In this document: positions 26,501 to 34,125 of the stretch, piece by piece
Layout: every line of letters starts with the position of its first letter
Numbering within the stretch: the stretch's first letter is position 1
Assembly: GCF_000498575.2 (NCBI RefSeq)
Contig: NZ_AWSQ01000004.1
Location: 769,142-833,141, forward strand
Length of the DNA: 64,000 bases
Source: Pseudomonas taeanensis MS-3
GTDB lineage: Bacteria; Pseudomonadota; Gammaproteobacteria; Pseudomonadales; Pseudomonadaceae
Direction of reading: 5' to 3'
Position numbers and translations under genes: made by a program
Notes under the pieces: model-generated
Seen by the model: the letters and a program-made list of their open reading frames with translations, nothing else
Told to the model about the DNA's origin: nothing
The model's database searches: none

Positions 26501-27508
26501 ATGACTCTGCGAATTGCAATCAACGGCTTCGGCCGGATAGGCCGCAACGTGCTTCGTGCACTCTACACCCTCGACTATCGCCAGCATTTGCAGGTCGTGG
26601 CGATCAATGACCTCGGCGATAGCGCGATGAACGCCCACCTCCTCCAGTACGACAGCGTGCACGGCGCCTTCGACGGCACGGTCGAAGCCGACCGCGAAAG
26701 CCTGACGGTCAACGGTGACCGCATCGCCGTCAGCGCCATCCGCAACCCCGCCGAACTGCCCTGGAAAGCCCACCAGGTCGATGTGGTCTTCGAATGCACC
26801 GGACTGTTCACCGAGCGCGACAAAGCCGCGGCCCACCTGAGCGCCGGCGCGCGCAAGGTGATCATCTCGGCGCCGGCCAAGGGCGCCGACGCCACCGTGG
26901 TCTACGGCGTCAACCACTCTATTCTGCGCCAGTCCCACGAGATTATCTCCAACGCCTCCTGCACCACCAACTGCCTGGCCCCGGTGGCCCAGGTGCTGCA
27001 GCGCGAACTGGGCATCGAACACGGCCTGATGACCACCATTCACGCCTATACCAACGACCAGAACCTGTCCGACGTCTACCACAGCGACCCCTATCGGGCG
27101 CGCTCGGCCACCCAGTCGATGATTCCCACCAAGACCGGCGCCGCCGAGGCGGTCGGCCTGGTGCTGCCAGAGCTGGCCGGCAAGCTCACCGGCATGGCCG
27201 TGCGGGTGCCAGTGATCAATGTCTCGCTGGTCGACCTGACCCTGCAGGTGAGCCGCGAGACCAGCGCCGAACAGGTCAACGCCTTACTCAAGGCAGCCAG
27301 CCAGACTTCGCCGGTGCTGGGTTACAACACCCTGCCGCTGGTGTCCTGCGACTTCAACCACAACCCGTTGTCGTCGATCTTCGATGCCAATCACACCAAG
27401 GTCAGCGGCAAGCTGGTCAAGGTCATGGCCTGGTACGACAACGAATGGGGCTTCTCCAACCGCATGCTTGATAGCTGCCTGGCCCTGTGCAATGCCCCTG
27501 AAGCCTGA
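26501..27508 (+). CDS. gap: Glyceraldehyde-3-phosphate dehydrogenase, type I
   Basis: 335-residue phosphorylating GAPDH. Seen are the Rossmann start RIAINGFGRIGRNVLRAL, INDLGD (Asp that favours NAD+), catalytic cysteine in SNASCTTNCLAP, catalytic histidine in TTIHAYTNDQ, and WYDNEWGFSNRM at the end. I chose the ATG at 26501; an upstream frame extension has no family similarity. Divergent from edd and next to HexR operators, it is the catabolic GapA of the Entner-Doudoroff regulon. The Shine-Dalgarno is weak (GGAT). Confidence 0.96.
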   Translation: MTLRIAINGFGRIGRNVLRALYTLDYRQHLQVVAINDLGDSAMNAHLLQYDSVHGAFDGTVEADRESLTVNGDRIAVSAIRNPAELPWKAHQVDVVFECTGLFTERDKAAAHLSAGARKVIISAPAKGADATVVYGVNHSILRQSHEIISNASCTTNCLAPVAQVLQRELGIEHGLMTTIHAYTNDQNLSDVYHSDPYRARSATQSMIPTKTGAAEAVGLVLPELAGKLTGMAVRVPVINVSLVDLTLQVSRETSAEQVNALLKAASQTSPVLGYNTLPLVSCDFNHNPLSSIFDANHTKVSGKLVKVMAWYDNEWGFSNRMLDSCLALCNAPEA

Positions 27509-27518
27509 CAGATCAGCC

Positions 27519-27666
27519 GTAGGCTGGCGTAGAGCGAAGCGATACCCAGCAAACAGGCCGGGGACGTAACCCGAATGTAATCCGTACGACCACCCCCCGC
27601 GGATTTCATCCGGGCTACGGAGCCATTTGATCATTCGTAGACGGGCATCGAGCGACGCGATACCCC
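27519..27666. repeat. Composite intergenic repeat between gap and mgsA
   Basis: Contains GTAGGCTGGCGTAGAGCGAAGCGATACCC (27519 on), a GCGGATTTCATCCGGGCTAC element ending at 27618, and a second partial copy CGTAGACGGGCATCGAGCGACGCGATACC at about 27636-27664. These look like overlapping degenerate REP families. Confidence 0.65.
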
Positions 27667-27688
27667 GCGAACAGACCAGGAAACCCAC

Positions 27689-28153
27689 ATGAGCCGTATC
27701 AGCTTTACCCGCGCCACCCTGCAGGCGCGCAAGCGCATTGCTCTGGTTGCCCATGATCACTGCAAGGAGTTTCTCCTGGACTGGAGCGAGCGTCAGCGTG
27801 ACAAGCTGGCCAGGCACCACCTGCTCGCCACCGGCACAACCGGCCTGCTGCTGAGCCGGCGTCTCGAACTGCCGGTGGAAAGCATGATCAGCGGCCCGCT
27901 TGGCGGCGACCAGCAAATCGGCGCACGGATCGCCGAGCGCCGGGTCGACATGTTGGTGTTCTTCTGGGACCCCTTTGAGCCGCAACCCCACGATCCGGAC
28001 ATCAAGGCGCTGCTGCGAGTCGCAGCCGTATGGAATATTCCGGTGGCCTGCAACGAAAGCAGCGCCGACTACATGCTCAGCAGCGCCCTATTGGACCAGG
28101 CCCACGACTACCGCATTCCCGATTACACCGCCTACCTCGACGGCCGCCGCTAA
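27689..28153 (+). CDS. mgsA: Methylglyoxal synthase
   Basis: 154-residue enzyme converting dihydroxyacetone phosphate to methylglyoxal and phosphate. Diagnostic motifs: KRIALVAHDHCK at the N-terminus, LATGTTG (phosphate site), MISGPLGGDQQIGA, and the catalytic Asp in VFFWDPFEPQPHDPDIKALLR, then IPVACNESSADYML. It follows gap by 180 bases, with REP DNA between. In this setting it would relieve triose-phosphate overload at the gap branch point (inference). Confidence 0.95.
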   Translation: MSRISFTRATLQARKRIALVAHDHCKEFLLDWSERQRDKLARHHLLATGTTGLLLSRRLELPVESMISGPLGGDQQIGARIAERRVDMLVFFWDPFEPQPHDPDIKALLRVAAVWNIPVACNESSADYMLSSALLDQAHDYRIPDYTAYLDGRR

Positions 28154-28180
28154 GGCGCGAGTGCCCTGGGTCTGCCTGGA

Positions 28181-29074
28181 CTATTCGAGCTGGCCAAGCT
28201 GGCTACTCAGGTAGTCCAGGAAACAGGTGATCCGCGACGCCAGGGCGGTATTGCGGTAGTACACCGCATGAATCGGTTGACGCACCTCGACCGTGTCGCG
28301 CATCAGCAGCTGCACCAGATCACCCCTGGCACGGTCGCCCTGGGTCATGAAGTCGGCCAGGCAAACAATACCGACACCGGCCAATGCCAGGTGGCGCAAG
28401 GTTTCCCCACTGGAGGCCGAAAGATCGGCACTGATCGCCCACGAATCGCCCAGCGGATGGCGCAACGGCCACTGATTGAGGCTGGTCGGCTGGGTGAAGC
28501 CGAGCAGGCTGTGATGGCTTAGTTCATCGACCGTTCTCGGCGTGCCATGGGCCTTGAGGTAAGCCGGGCTGGCGAGGATACGCAGGCGATTGCTGCCCAG
28601 CGGTCGGGCATGCAGGGTCGAGTCGCGTAACGCGCCGATGCGAATGGCCACATCGGTGCGCTGCTCCAGCAAGTCGATAATCTGGTCGCTGCTGTGCAGC
28701 TCCAACTGGATATCCGGGTAACGCTCGCGGAAGCCGCTGATCAGTGGCGCCACCACATGCAGCATGAAGGGCGCGGCGGCATTCACCCGCAAGCGGCCGG
28801 CGGGCTTTTGCCGGCGCAGCGCCATCTGCTCTTCGGCCTCATCGACGGCATCGACAATCTTGCGTGCCTGAGTGAGAAAGGCCCGGCCTTCTTCGGTCAA
28901 TTCCAGTCGCCGCGTGGTTCTGCGCAACAGGGTGACCTCCAGCTTCGCCTCGAGCCGACTGAGACTGCGACTGATAGCGGAGGTGGTCTGCGCCAGATGC
29001 TCGGCGGCGGCGGTGATTGAGCCGCTGTCCACCACACGGATAAAGGCCAGCAATTCATCTAGGGTCGTTTTCAT
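28181..29074 (-). CDS. LysR-family transcriptional regulator
   Basis: 297-residue LTTR. N-terminal winged HTH (residues 1-60: LLAFIRVVDSGSITAAAEHLAQTTSAISRSLSRLEAKL) and a C-terminal co-inducer domain from about 90. It belongs to the large CrgA/AaeR-like group (RRTTRRLELTEEGRAF). It is divergent from an MFS permease, which it probably controls. The start region has no clear Shine-Dalgarno; a palindromic LysR box lies directly upstream. Confidence 0.92.
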   Translation of the reverse strand: MKTTLDELLAFIRVVDSGSITAAAEHLAQTTSAISRSLSRLEAKLEVTLLRRTTRRLELTEEGRAFLTQARKIVDAVDEAEEQMALRRQKPAGRLRVNAAAPFMLHVVAPLISGFRERYPDIQLELHSSDQIIDLLEQRTDVAIRIGALRDSTLHARPLGSNRLRILASPAYLKAHGTPRTVDELSHHSLLGFTQPTSLNQWPLRHPLGDSWAISADLSASSGETLRHLALAGVGIVCLADFMTQGDRARGDLVQLLMRDTVEVRQPIHAVYYRNTALASRITCFLDYLSSQLGQLE

Positions 29075-29080
29075 TATTGA

Positions 29081-29095
29081 ATATTAATCAAATAT
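29081..29095. promoter_or_regulatory. Candidate LysR operator
   Basis: ATATT-AATCA-AATAT is a perfect interrupted palindrome and contains the T-N11-A LysR core. It lies 7 bases upstream of the LysR start in the gap shared with the MFS gene. Confidence 0.5.
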
Positions 29096-29235
29096 CTTGT
29101 GCCTGAAACCCGGTTTTTCCGCATGAGTCAGCAGTGGAGACTACACGCCTCTCATCCACACAGACCCTTTGTGAACCTGACTAGCGCAGACCAGCGCAGT
29201 CGCTTTCACGCGGCCTGACAACCGGAGTTTCCCCC

Positions 29236-30447
29236 ATGCCTCTTGCTCTCCTGGCGCTGACCCTCAGCGCCTTCGCCATCGGCACGACTGAGTTCGTCAT
29301 CGTTGGCCTGATCCCCACCATCGCCAGCGACCTCGGCGTCAGCCTGCCCTCCGCCGGCCTGCTGGTCAGCCTCTACGCCCTCGGGGTAGCCATTGGCGCG
29401 CCCTTACTCACCGCACTGACGGGCAAGCTGCCGCGCAAAATCCTGCTGTTGTCATTGATGGTGCTGTTTACCGCCGGCAACCTGCTGGCCTGGCAGGCGC
29501 CCGGCTACGAGTCGCTGATCGCAGCACGCATCGTCACCGGCCTGGCCCACGGGGTGTTTTTCTCCATCGGCTCGACCATCGCCACCAGCCTGGTATCGAA
29601 GGAAAAAGCCGCCAGCGCCATCGCCATCATGTTCACCGGCCTGACCGTTGCACTGGTCACCGGCGTGCCGTTGGGCACCTTTATCGGCCAACATTTCGGC
29701 TGGCGCGAGACCTTCCTCGCCGTCTCCGTACTGGGCGTGATTGCCTTCATCGGCAGCCTGATCTTCGTGCCGCGCAACATCGCCCACAGCAAGCCGGCCT
29801 CTCTGTTGCAGCAACTGGCGGTGCTCAAGCAGCCGCGCCTGCTACTGGTGTATGCGATGACGGCAGTTGGTTACGGCGGCTCGTTCATCGCCTTTACCTT
29901 CCTCGCGCCGATCCTGCAGGACATCAGCGGCTTCAGCGCCGGTGCGGTTAGCCTGGTTCTACTGGTCTATGGCGTGTCGGTTGCAGTCGGTAATATCTGG
30001 GGTGGCAAGCTGGCCGACCAGCGAGGGCCGATCGGCGCACTGAAGCTCATCTTTGCCCTACTGGCCGCCGTGCTGTTGCTGCTCAGCGTCACCGCCAGCA
30101 ACACCTGGCTGGCCCTGCTGACCGTGCTGCTGTGGGGCGCCGTGGCTTTCGGCAACGTGCCCGGCCTGCAGGTATACGTGGTGCGTCAGGCCGAACATTA
30201 CACGCCTCAGGCAGTGGATGTGGCCTCGGGTCTGAACATCGCCGCCTTCAACCTCGGCATCGCCGGTGGCGCCTGGGGCGGTGGCCTGATCGTCGAGCAC
30301 CTGGGCTTGATCCATACCGCCTGGATCGGCGCGCTGGTGGTACTGGTAGCCCTGGCCCTGACTTACTGGAGCGGCCGACTGGATCGCAACAATCCGGCCA
30401 TGGCAGTGTCTGCTGAGGGGAGCGCGCCACTGGCTAGCGCTAATTGA
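29236..30447 (+). CDS. MFS transporter (YdhP/AraJ-like efflux type)
   Basis: 403-residue 12-helix MFS protein. The N-terminus LLALTLSAFAIGTTEFVIVGLIPTIA is the hallmark of the DHA1 AraJ/YdhP/NepI group, which exports sugars, nucleosides or drugs. Other features are GLAHGVFFSIGSTIA and VTGVPLGTFIGQHFGWR (motif C-like antiporter signature). Followed closely by dkgB. Substrate unknown. Confidence 0.9.
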   Translation: MPLALLALTLSAFAIGTTEFVIVGLIPTIASDLGVSLPSAGLLVSLYALGVAIGAPLLTALTGKLPRKILLLSLMVLFTAGNLLAWQAPGYESLIAARIVTGLAHGVFFSIGSTIATSLVSKEKAASAIAIMFTGLTVALVTGVPLGTFIGQHFGWRETFLAVSVLGVIAFIGSLIFVPRNIAHSKPASLLQQLAVLKQPRLLLVYAMTAVGYGGSFIAFTFLAPILQDISGFSAGAVSLVLLVYGVSVAVGNIWGGKLADQRGPIGALKLIFALLAAVLLLLSVTASNTWLALLTVLLWGAVAFGNVPGLQVYVVRQAEHYTPQAVDVASGLNIAAFNLGIAGGAWGGGLIVEHLGLIHTAWIGALVVLVALALTYWSGRLDRNNPAMAVSAEGSAPLASAN

Positions 30448-30473
30448 TCACTTATCAAGCAAGGAGCATTTCA

Positions 30474-31277
30474 ATGAGCCATGTCCCCGCACTCGGTCTC
30501 GGCACCTTCCGCCTCAAGGGTCAGCAGGTCATCGATTCGGTTCGCAGCGCCCTCGAGCTCGGCTACCGGCATATCGACACCGCGCAAATCTACGGCAACG
30601 AAGCCGAAGTCGGTCAGGCCATCGCCGACAGCGGCGTGCCGCGTGACGAACTGTTCATCACTACCAAGATCTGGACCGAGAACCTGGCGGCCCACAAGCT
30701 GATCCCCAGCCTTGGCGACAGCCTCGCCAAGCTGGGCATGCAGCAGGTCGACCTGACTCTGATTCACTGGCCCTCACCTGACGATGCCATCACCGTTGCC
30801 GAGTACATGGCCGCCCTGCTCGAAGCCAAAGCCCTGGGCCTGACTCGACACCTCGGCGCCTCTAACTTCACCATCGGTCATTTGCAACAGGCCCTGGAAG
30901 TAGTGAGTGCCGACCAGATCGCCACCAACCAAGTGGAAATCCACCCCTACCTGCAGAACCGCAAGCTGGTGCAGTTCACTCGGCAGCAAGGCATTCACCT
31001 CACGGCTTATATGCCACTGGCCTACGGCAAGGTAATGGACGACCCGGTGATCCAGCGCATTGCTACCGCCCACCAGGCCAGCGCCGCTCAAGTGACCCTG
31101 GCCTGGCTGCTGCAACAGGGCTTTGCAGTGATTCCGTCCTCGACCAAGCGCGCCCACCTGGAGAGTAATCTGGCGGCTCGCGAGCTGCGATTGACGATTG
31201 CAGAGATGGCTGCCATCGGCGAACTGGAACGCAACGAACGGTTGGCAAACCCGGACTTCGCCCCGCATTGGGATTGA
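30474..31277 (+). CDS. dkgB: 2,5-didehydrogluconate reductase DkgB (aldo/keto reductase)
   Basis: 267-residue aldo/keto reductase. The catalytic tetrad is visible: GYRHIDTAQIYGNE (Asp and Tyr), FITTKIWTEN (Lys), and LTLIHWPSP (His). The C-terminal NADPH site reads VIPSSTKRAHLESN. DkgB-type enzymes reduce 2,5-diketogluconate and also methylglyoxal; the nearby mgsA makes the second role attractive (inference). Start ATG 30474 has AAGGAG seven bases upstream; it lies 26 bases after the MFS stop. Confidence 0.93.
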   Translation: MSHVPALGLGTFRLKGQQVIDSVRSALELGYRHIDTAQIYGNEAEVGQAIADSGVPRDELFITTKIWTENLAAHKLIPSLGDSLAKLGMQQVDLTLIHWPSPDDAITVAEYMAALLEAKALGLTRHLGASNFTIGHLQQALEVVSADQIATNQVEIHPYLQNRKLVQFTRQQGIHLTAYMPLAYGKVMDDPVIQRIATAHQASAAQVTLAWLLQQGFAVIPSSTKRAHLESNLAARELRLTIAEMAAIGELERNERLANPDFAPHWD

Positions 31278-31301
31278 AAGCCGCCGTCCTAGCCGGCCGC
31301 A

Positions 31302-31328
31302 CCCGATAGCGCCACACGCGTTATCGGG
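31302..31328. terminator. Hairpin between convergent dkgB and arfB
   Basis: CCCGATAGCG (31302-31311) pairs with CGTTATCGGG (31319-31328) over 10 bp with one wobble and a seven-base loop. No strong T-tract on either side, so bidirectional terminator status is tentative. Confidence 0.45.
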
Positions 31329-31335
31329 CTGCCCC

Positions 31336-31749
31336 TCAAAAGTCCACCTTGCCCCTACCTGCCTTGATCGTCCCGCGCTTGCTCTTGCCCTCCAGGCGAC
31401 GCTTCTTCGAGCCCAGGGTCGGTTTGGTCGGGCGCCGGGCTTTTTCAGTCTTGCCGGCATTGCGGATCAGCTCAGCCAACCGCTCCAGGGCGTCGGCGCG
31501 GTTCTGCTCCTGGGTGCGGTACTGCTGGGCCTTGATAATCACCACGCCATCGGCGGTGATGCGGCTGTCGCGCAGCGCCAGCAGGCGCTCCTTGTAGAAC
31601 GGCGGCAAGGACGAAGCTTGACTGTCGAAGCGTAGATGCACCGCACTGGAGACCTTGTTGACGTTCTGCCCACCGGCGCCCTGGGCGCGGATGGCGGTCA
31701 GCTCAATTTCAGCGTCCGGCAGATGGACGCTGTTGGAAATCACCAGCAT
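31336..31749 (-). CDS. arfB: Alternative ribosome-rescue peptidyl-tRNA hydrolase ArfB (YaeJ)
   Basis: 137-residue release-factor-like hydrolase. The GGQ motif is in IRAQGAGGQNVNKVSSAVHLRFD, and the C-terminal basic tail (KARRPTKPTLGSKKRRLEGKSKRGTIKAG) is the part that enters the mRNA channel of stalled ribosomes. I chose ATG 31749 (MLVISNSVHLPD), which matches E. coli ArfB (MIVISRHVAIPD) and gives the normal length. Confidence 0.95.
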   Translation of the reverse strand: MLVISNSVHLPDAEIELTAIRAQGAGGQNVNKVSSAVHLRFDSQASSLPPFYKERLLALRDSRITADGVVIIKAQQYRTQEQNRADALERLAELIRNAGKTEKARRPTKPTLGSKKRRLEGKSKRGTIKAGRGKVDF

Positions 31750-31872
31750 GGCAAAAGTCTTCGGCAAAAACGGATGCTCAGGATAACCCGAGCCACTTGG
31801 TAATCCCCCGTTTTAGTACTCACCAAAAGTAGAGGTCAGACCACAGGACAACCCAACAGCCCTGGTACCAGG

Positions 31873-32595
31873 CTAAAAATCACTCTGGTGAATGAACTCG
31901 TCTCGAATCCTTGCGATCCTTCCAGTCTTTTGCATTTCCGTTAAGACCAGTAGCAACCTGGGGGCAATAGCAGCATTCTTGAAGTGCAAATAATGATACA
32001 AATCCAGAGTCGCGAGCGGCTCACCAATGGCCCTGACTTGCGTGCCCTTGAGTTCTCTTATTGCATGCATGCCGGTAATTTTCGGAAGCACTGCAATATC
32101 AGCCCGTCCGGACTGCACAACATTTATGGCTTGGATGAATGTTGAAACGTACTGGCAATCCACCTTGAACTTAGCCAGGTTCATCTCAATAAACTTCACC
32201 CCCCTCACACAAACCAGGCGATACGGTCTCAGACTCAGCCAATCCGTGACGAGCAAATCAGTCCGCTTGGCAAAGGCGAAGCCTTGCAAAGAGTTAATAG
32301 CCACTGGTACTCGCAGTAGATTTTTATACGTCTTGGCGACTGCCTTAACCCGAGATAATTCGCCATCCACCTTGCCACTATTGGACGTCATCAACGCCCG
32401 TGCGACGGGCATCCCCAGCACTTTGATGTCATATCCGATGTGCGCATACGCCTCAGCTAATACTCGCTCGGAGACTTCCTGGATCATTCCATCCTTACTG
32501 GTTGAAAAAACCAATGCCTGAGCGGCACTTGCTGGCTCACAAAGTGCGAGCATGCCTACAAACAGTAGCACTCGCGCAGTCATGCCTTTCGCCAT
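31873..32595 (-). CDS. Periplasmic solute-binding protein (SBP_bac_3-like), orphan
   Basis: 240-residue protein with a signal peptide (MAKGMTARVLLFVGMLAL, cleavage near SAA-QAL) and a family-3 binding-protein fold: LVFSTSKDGMIQEVSERVLAEAYAHIGYDI, LSRVKAVAKTYKNLLRVPVAI, and IQAINVVQSGRADIAVLPKITG. No permease or ATPase genes are adjacent, so it may feed a sensor or be an orphan. Ligand unknown; family members bind amino acids. Base composition is visibly more AT-rich than its neighbours, hinting at acquisition. ATG 32595 has GGAAG upstream. Confidence 0.8.
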   Translation of the reverse strand: MAKGMTARVLLFVGMLALCEPASAAQALVFSTSKDGMIQEVSERVLAEAYAHIGYDIKVLGMPVARALMTSNSGKVDGELSRVKAVAKTYKNLLRVPVAINSLQGFAFAKRTDLLVTDWLSLRPYRLVCVRGVKFIEMNLAKFKVDCQYVSTFIQAINVVQSGRADIAVLPKITGMHAIRELKGTQVRAIGEPLATLDLYHYLHFKNAAIAPRLLLVLTEMQKTGRIARIRDEFIHQSDF

Positions 32596-32983
32596 ATACG
32601 CTTCCAATTACTTACAGACACTGAACAAGGCACCCCGGAAAACGTGGCACAAGTGGGCATGTATTTCATCGAAACATTCGAGCAATGTGTCGGCAGCCCA
32701 AGGTTTAACACCTGTTGACCTTAGCCTCCTGCTCACATCTAGGCCAGCCGATAGATCCGGGCATGAGCAAGGAGCGAACATGGTCTGCTACATGCTTACC
32801 GACAGGTCCACTGCTCGAATGGAGCTTGACCACAGAAACCGGCAGCCCTACCCGACACCTGAGCACTCAGGACCCGACGCACTTGCCTGGCTTGGATATT
32901 GAAATTTCTACTCGAAATTTCGTAGCTGTATTCGCTCAACAGCTGGCGTAACTTGAACGTCTATTAGCTCGATAGGTTTGTTC
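32596..32983. other. Intergenic region without recognised genes
   Basis: 388 bases between divergent genes. More AT-rich near 32900-32945. I see no RNA gene, repeat or convincing small ORF; promoters for both neighbours must lie here. Confidence 0.4.
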
Positions 32984-34042
32984 ATGGACTCGATAACCCA
33001 GGCGGTGCTTGGCGCCACTATTCAGGGCGCCCTGCTCGGCCGCTGGCAAGGGCGCAAGGCACTGCTGTACGGCGCCCTGCTCGGCACCCTGCCCGACATG
33101 GATGTAGTAATCGATTACGGTGATGCGGTAGCGGATATGACCTATCACCGCGGGTTCAGCCATTCGTTGCTGGTGCTCAGTGCAGTCGCCCTGCTCCTGA
33201 CCTGGCTGGTCCGACGACTGTATCCTCATCCCGCTTATTCGGCGCGTCGATTGCTGGCCACCATCGCCCTGGTGCTGCTGACCCACCCGCTGCTGGACAG
33301 CTTCACCAGCTACGGCACCCAACTGTTCTGGCCGCTGACGCCAACACCGACCGCCTGGTCGAGCATCTTCATCATCGACCCGCTCTATACCCTGCCCTTG
33401 CTCACCGCAGTGCTATTCGGACTGCTGTTTGGCCTGGCGGATAAAACCTCGAAAGCGCCCGCTATCGCCCTGGCACTTTCGACCCTGTACCTGGCCTCTA
33501 CCCTGGCGGGCAAATACATGGCCGAGCAGCGCGTGGAGGCCGAACTATCCCGCCAGGGCATCCAGGCCGAGACGCTGTTCAGCACGCCGACACCGCTCAA
33601 TAGTTTGCTTTGGCGGGTGATAGTGCTAGATGGCGAGTCCTATCATGAGGCGCTGGTTGGCTGGTTCGACCGGCAACCTCCGCAACTCGGCCGCATCCCG
33701 CGCGGCACCCGGCTGGCGCAGGCACTCGACCATTCGCCAGCGCATCATCGCCTAGTCTGGTTTACCGATGGAGTGCTGCGCTACGACCAGATCGGGGATC
33801 ACCTGGTGGCCACCGACCTGCGCCTGGGCATGACCGGCTTTCATCCGTTCCGCTTCGACTTTGCTCACTGGGAAAACGGCGAGTGGCAGGTGCAGCAGGA
33901 AGTTGAACGCTGGCCGGTGGAGCGCGGTGATTTAGCTCGCTTATGGCTGCTGTGGCAGCGCATTTGGCACCCCGAACTGGACGTTCCATTGGTGGCTTGG
34001 GCCGGCGAGCTGAGCAAACCCGTACTGGGGAAAGCCCACTGA
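32984..34042 (+). CDS. YdjM/YbcI-type metal-dependent inner-membrane hydrolase
   Basis: 352-residue protein of the LexA-regulated/YdjM-like family (DUF457-type). N-terminus MDSITQAVLGATIQGALLG, then LLGTLPDMDVVIDYGD (metal-ligand Asp), YHRGFSHSLLVL (His ligands) and THPLLDSFTSYGTQLFWPL are the conserved metal-site motifs. Four or more helices follow, then a soluble domain of about 150 residues. The biochemical role of the family is not established. ATG 32984 is preferred over an upstream TTG. Confidence 0.85.
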   Translation: MDSITQAVLGATIQGALLGRWQGRKALLYGALLGTLPDMDVVIDYGDAVADMTYHRGFSHSLLVLSAVALLLTWLVRRLYPHPAYSARRLLATIALVLLTHPLLDSFTSYGTQLFWPLTPTPTAWSSIFIIDPLYTLPLLTAVLFGLLFGLADKTSKAPAIALALSTLYLASTLAGKYMAEQRVEAELSRQGIQAETLFSTPTPLNSLLWRVIVLDGESYHEALVGWFDRQPPQLGRIPRGTRLAQALDHSPAHHRLVWFTDGVLRYDQIGDHLVATDLRLGMTGFHPFRFDFAHWENGEWQVQQEVERWPVERGDLARLWLLWQRIWHPELDVPLVAWAGELSKPVLGKAH

Positions 34043-34125
34043 TCGAGCGACGCCGTTCAAACGCAGCTGGGCGGGCTGAAACCAGTTTATGGGACGGTGT
34101 CCGCCCTTACCCCAACGTGACGAGC

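Noticed and set aside
28168..28219. CCTGGACTA / TAGTCCAGG inverted repeat at the mgsA-LysR junction
   Set aside because: Arms lie inside the LysR coding end, are far apart and lack a T-tract, so a terminator call is unsupported.
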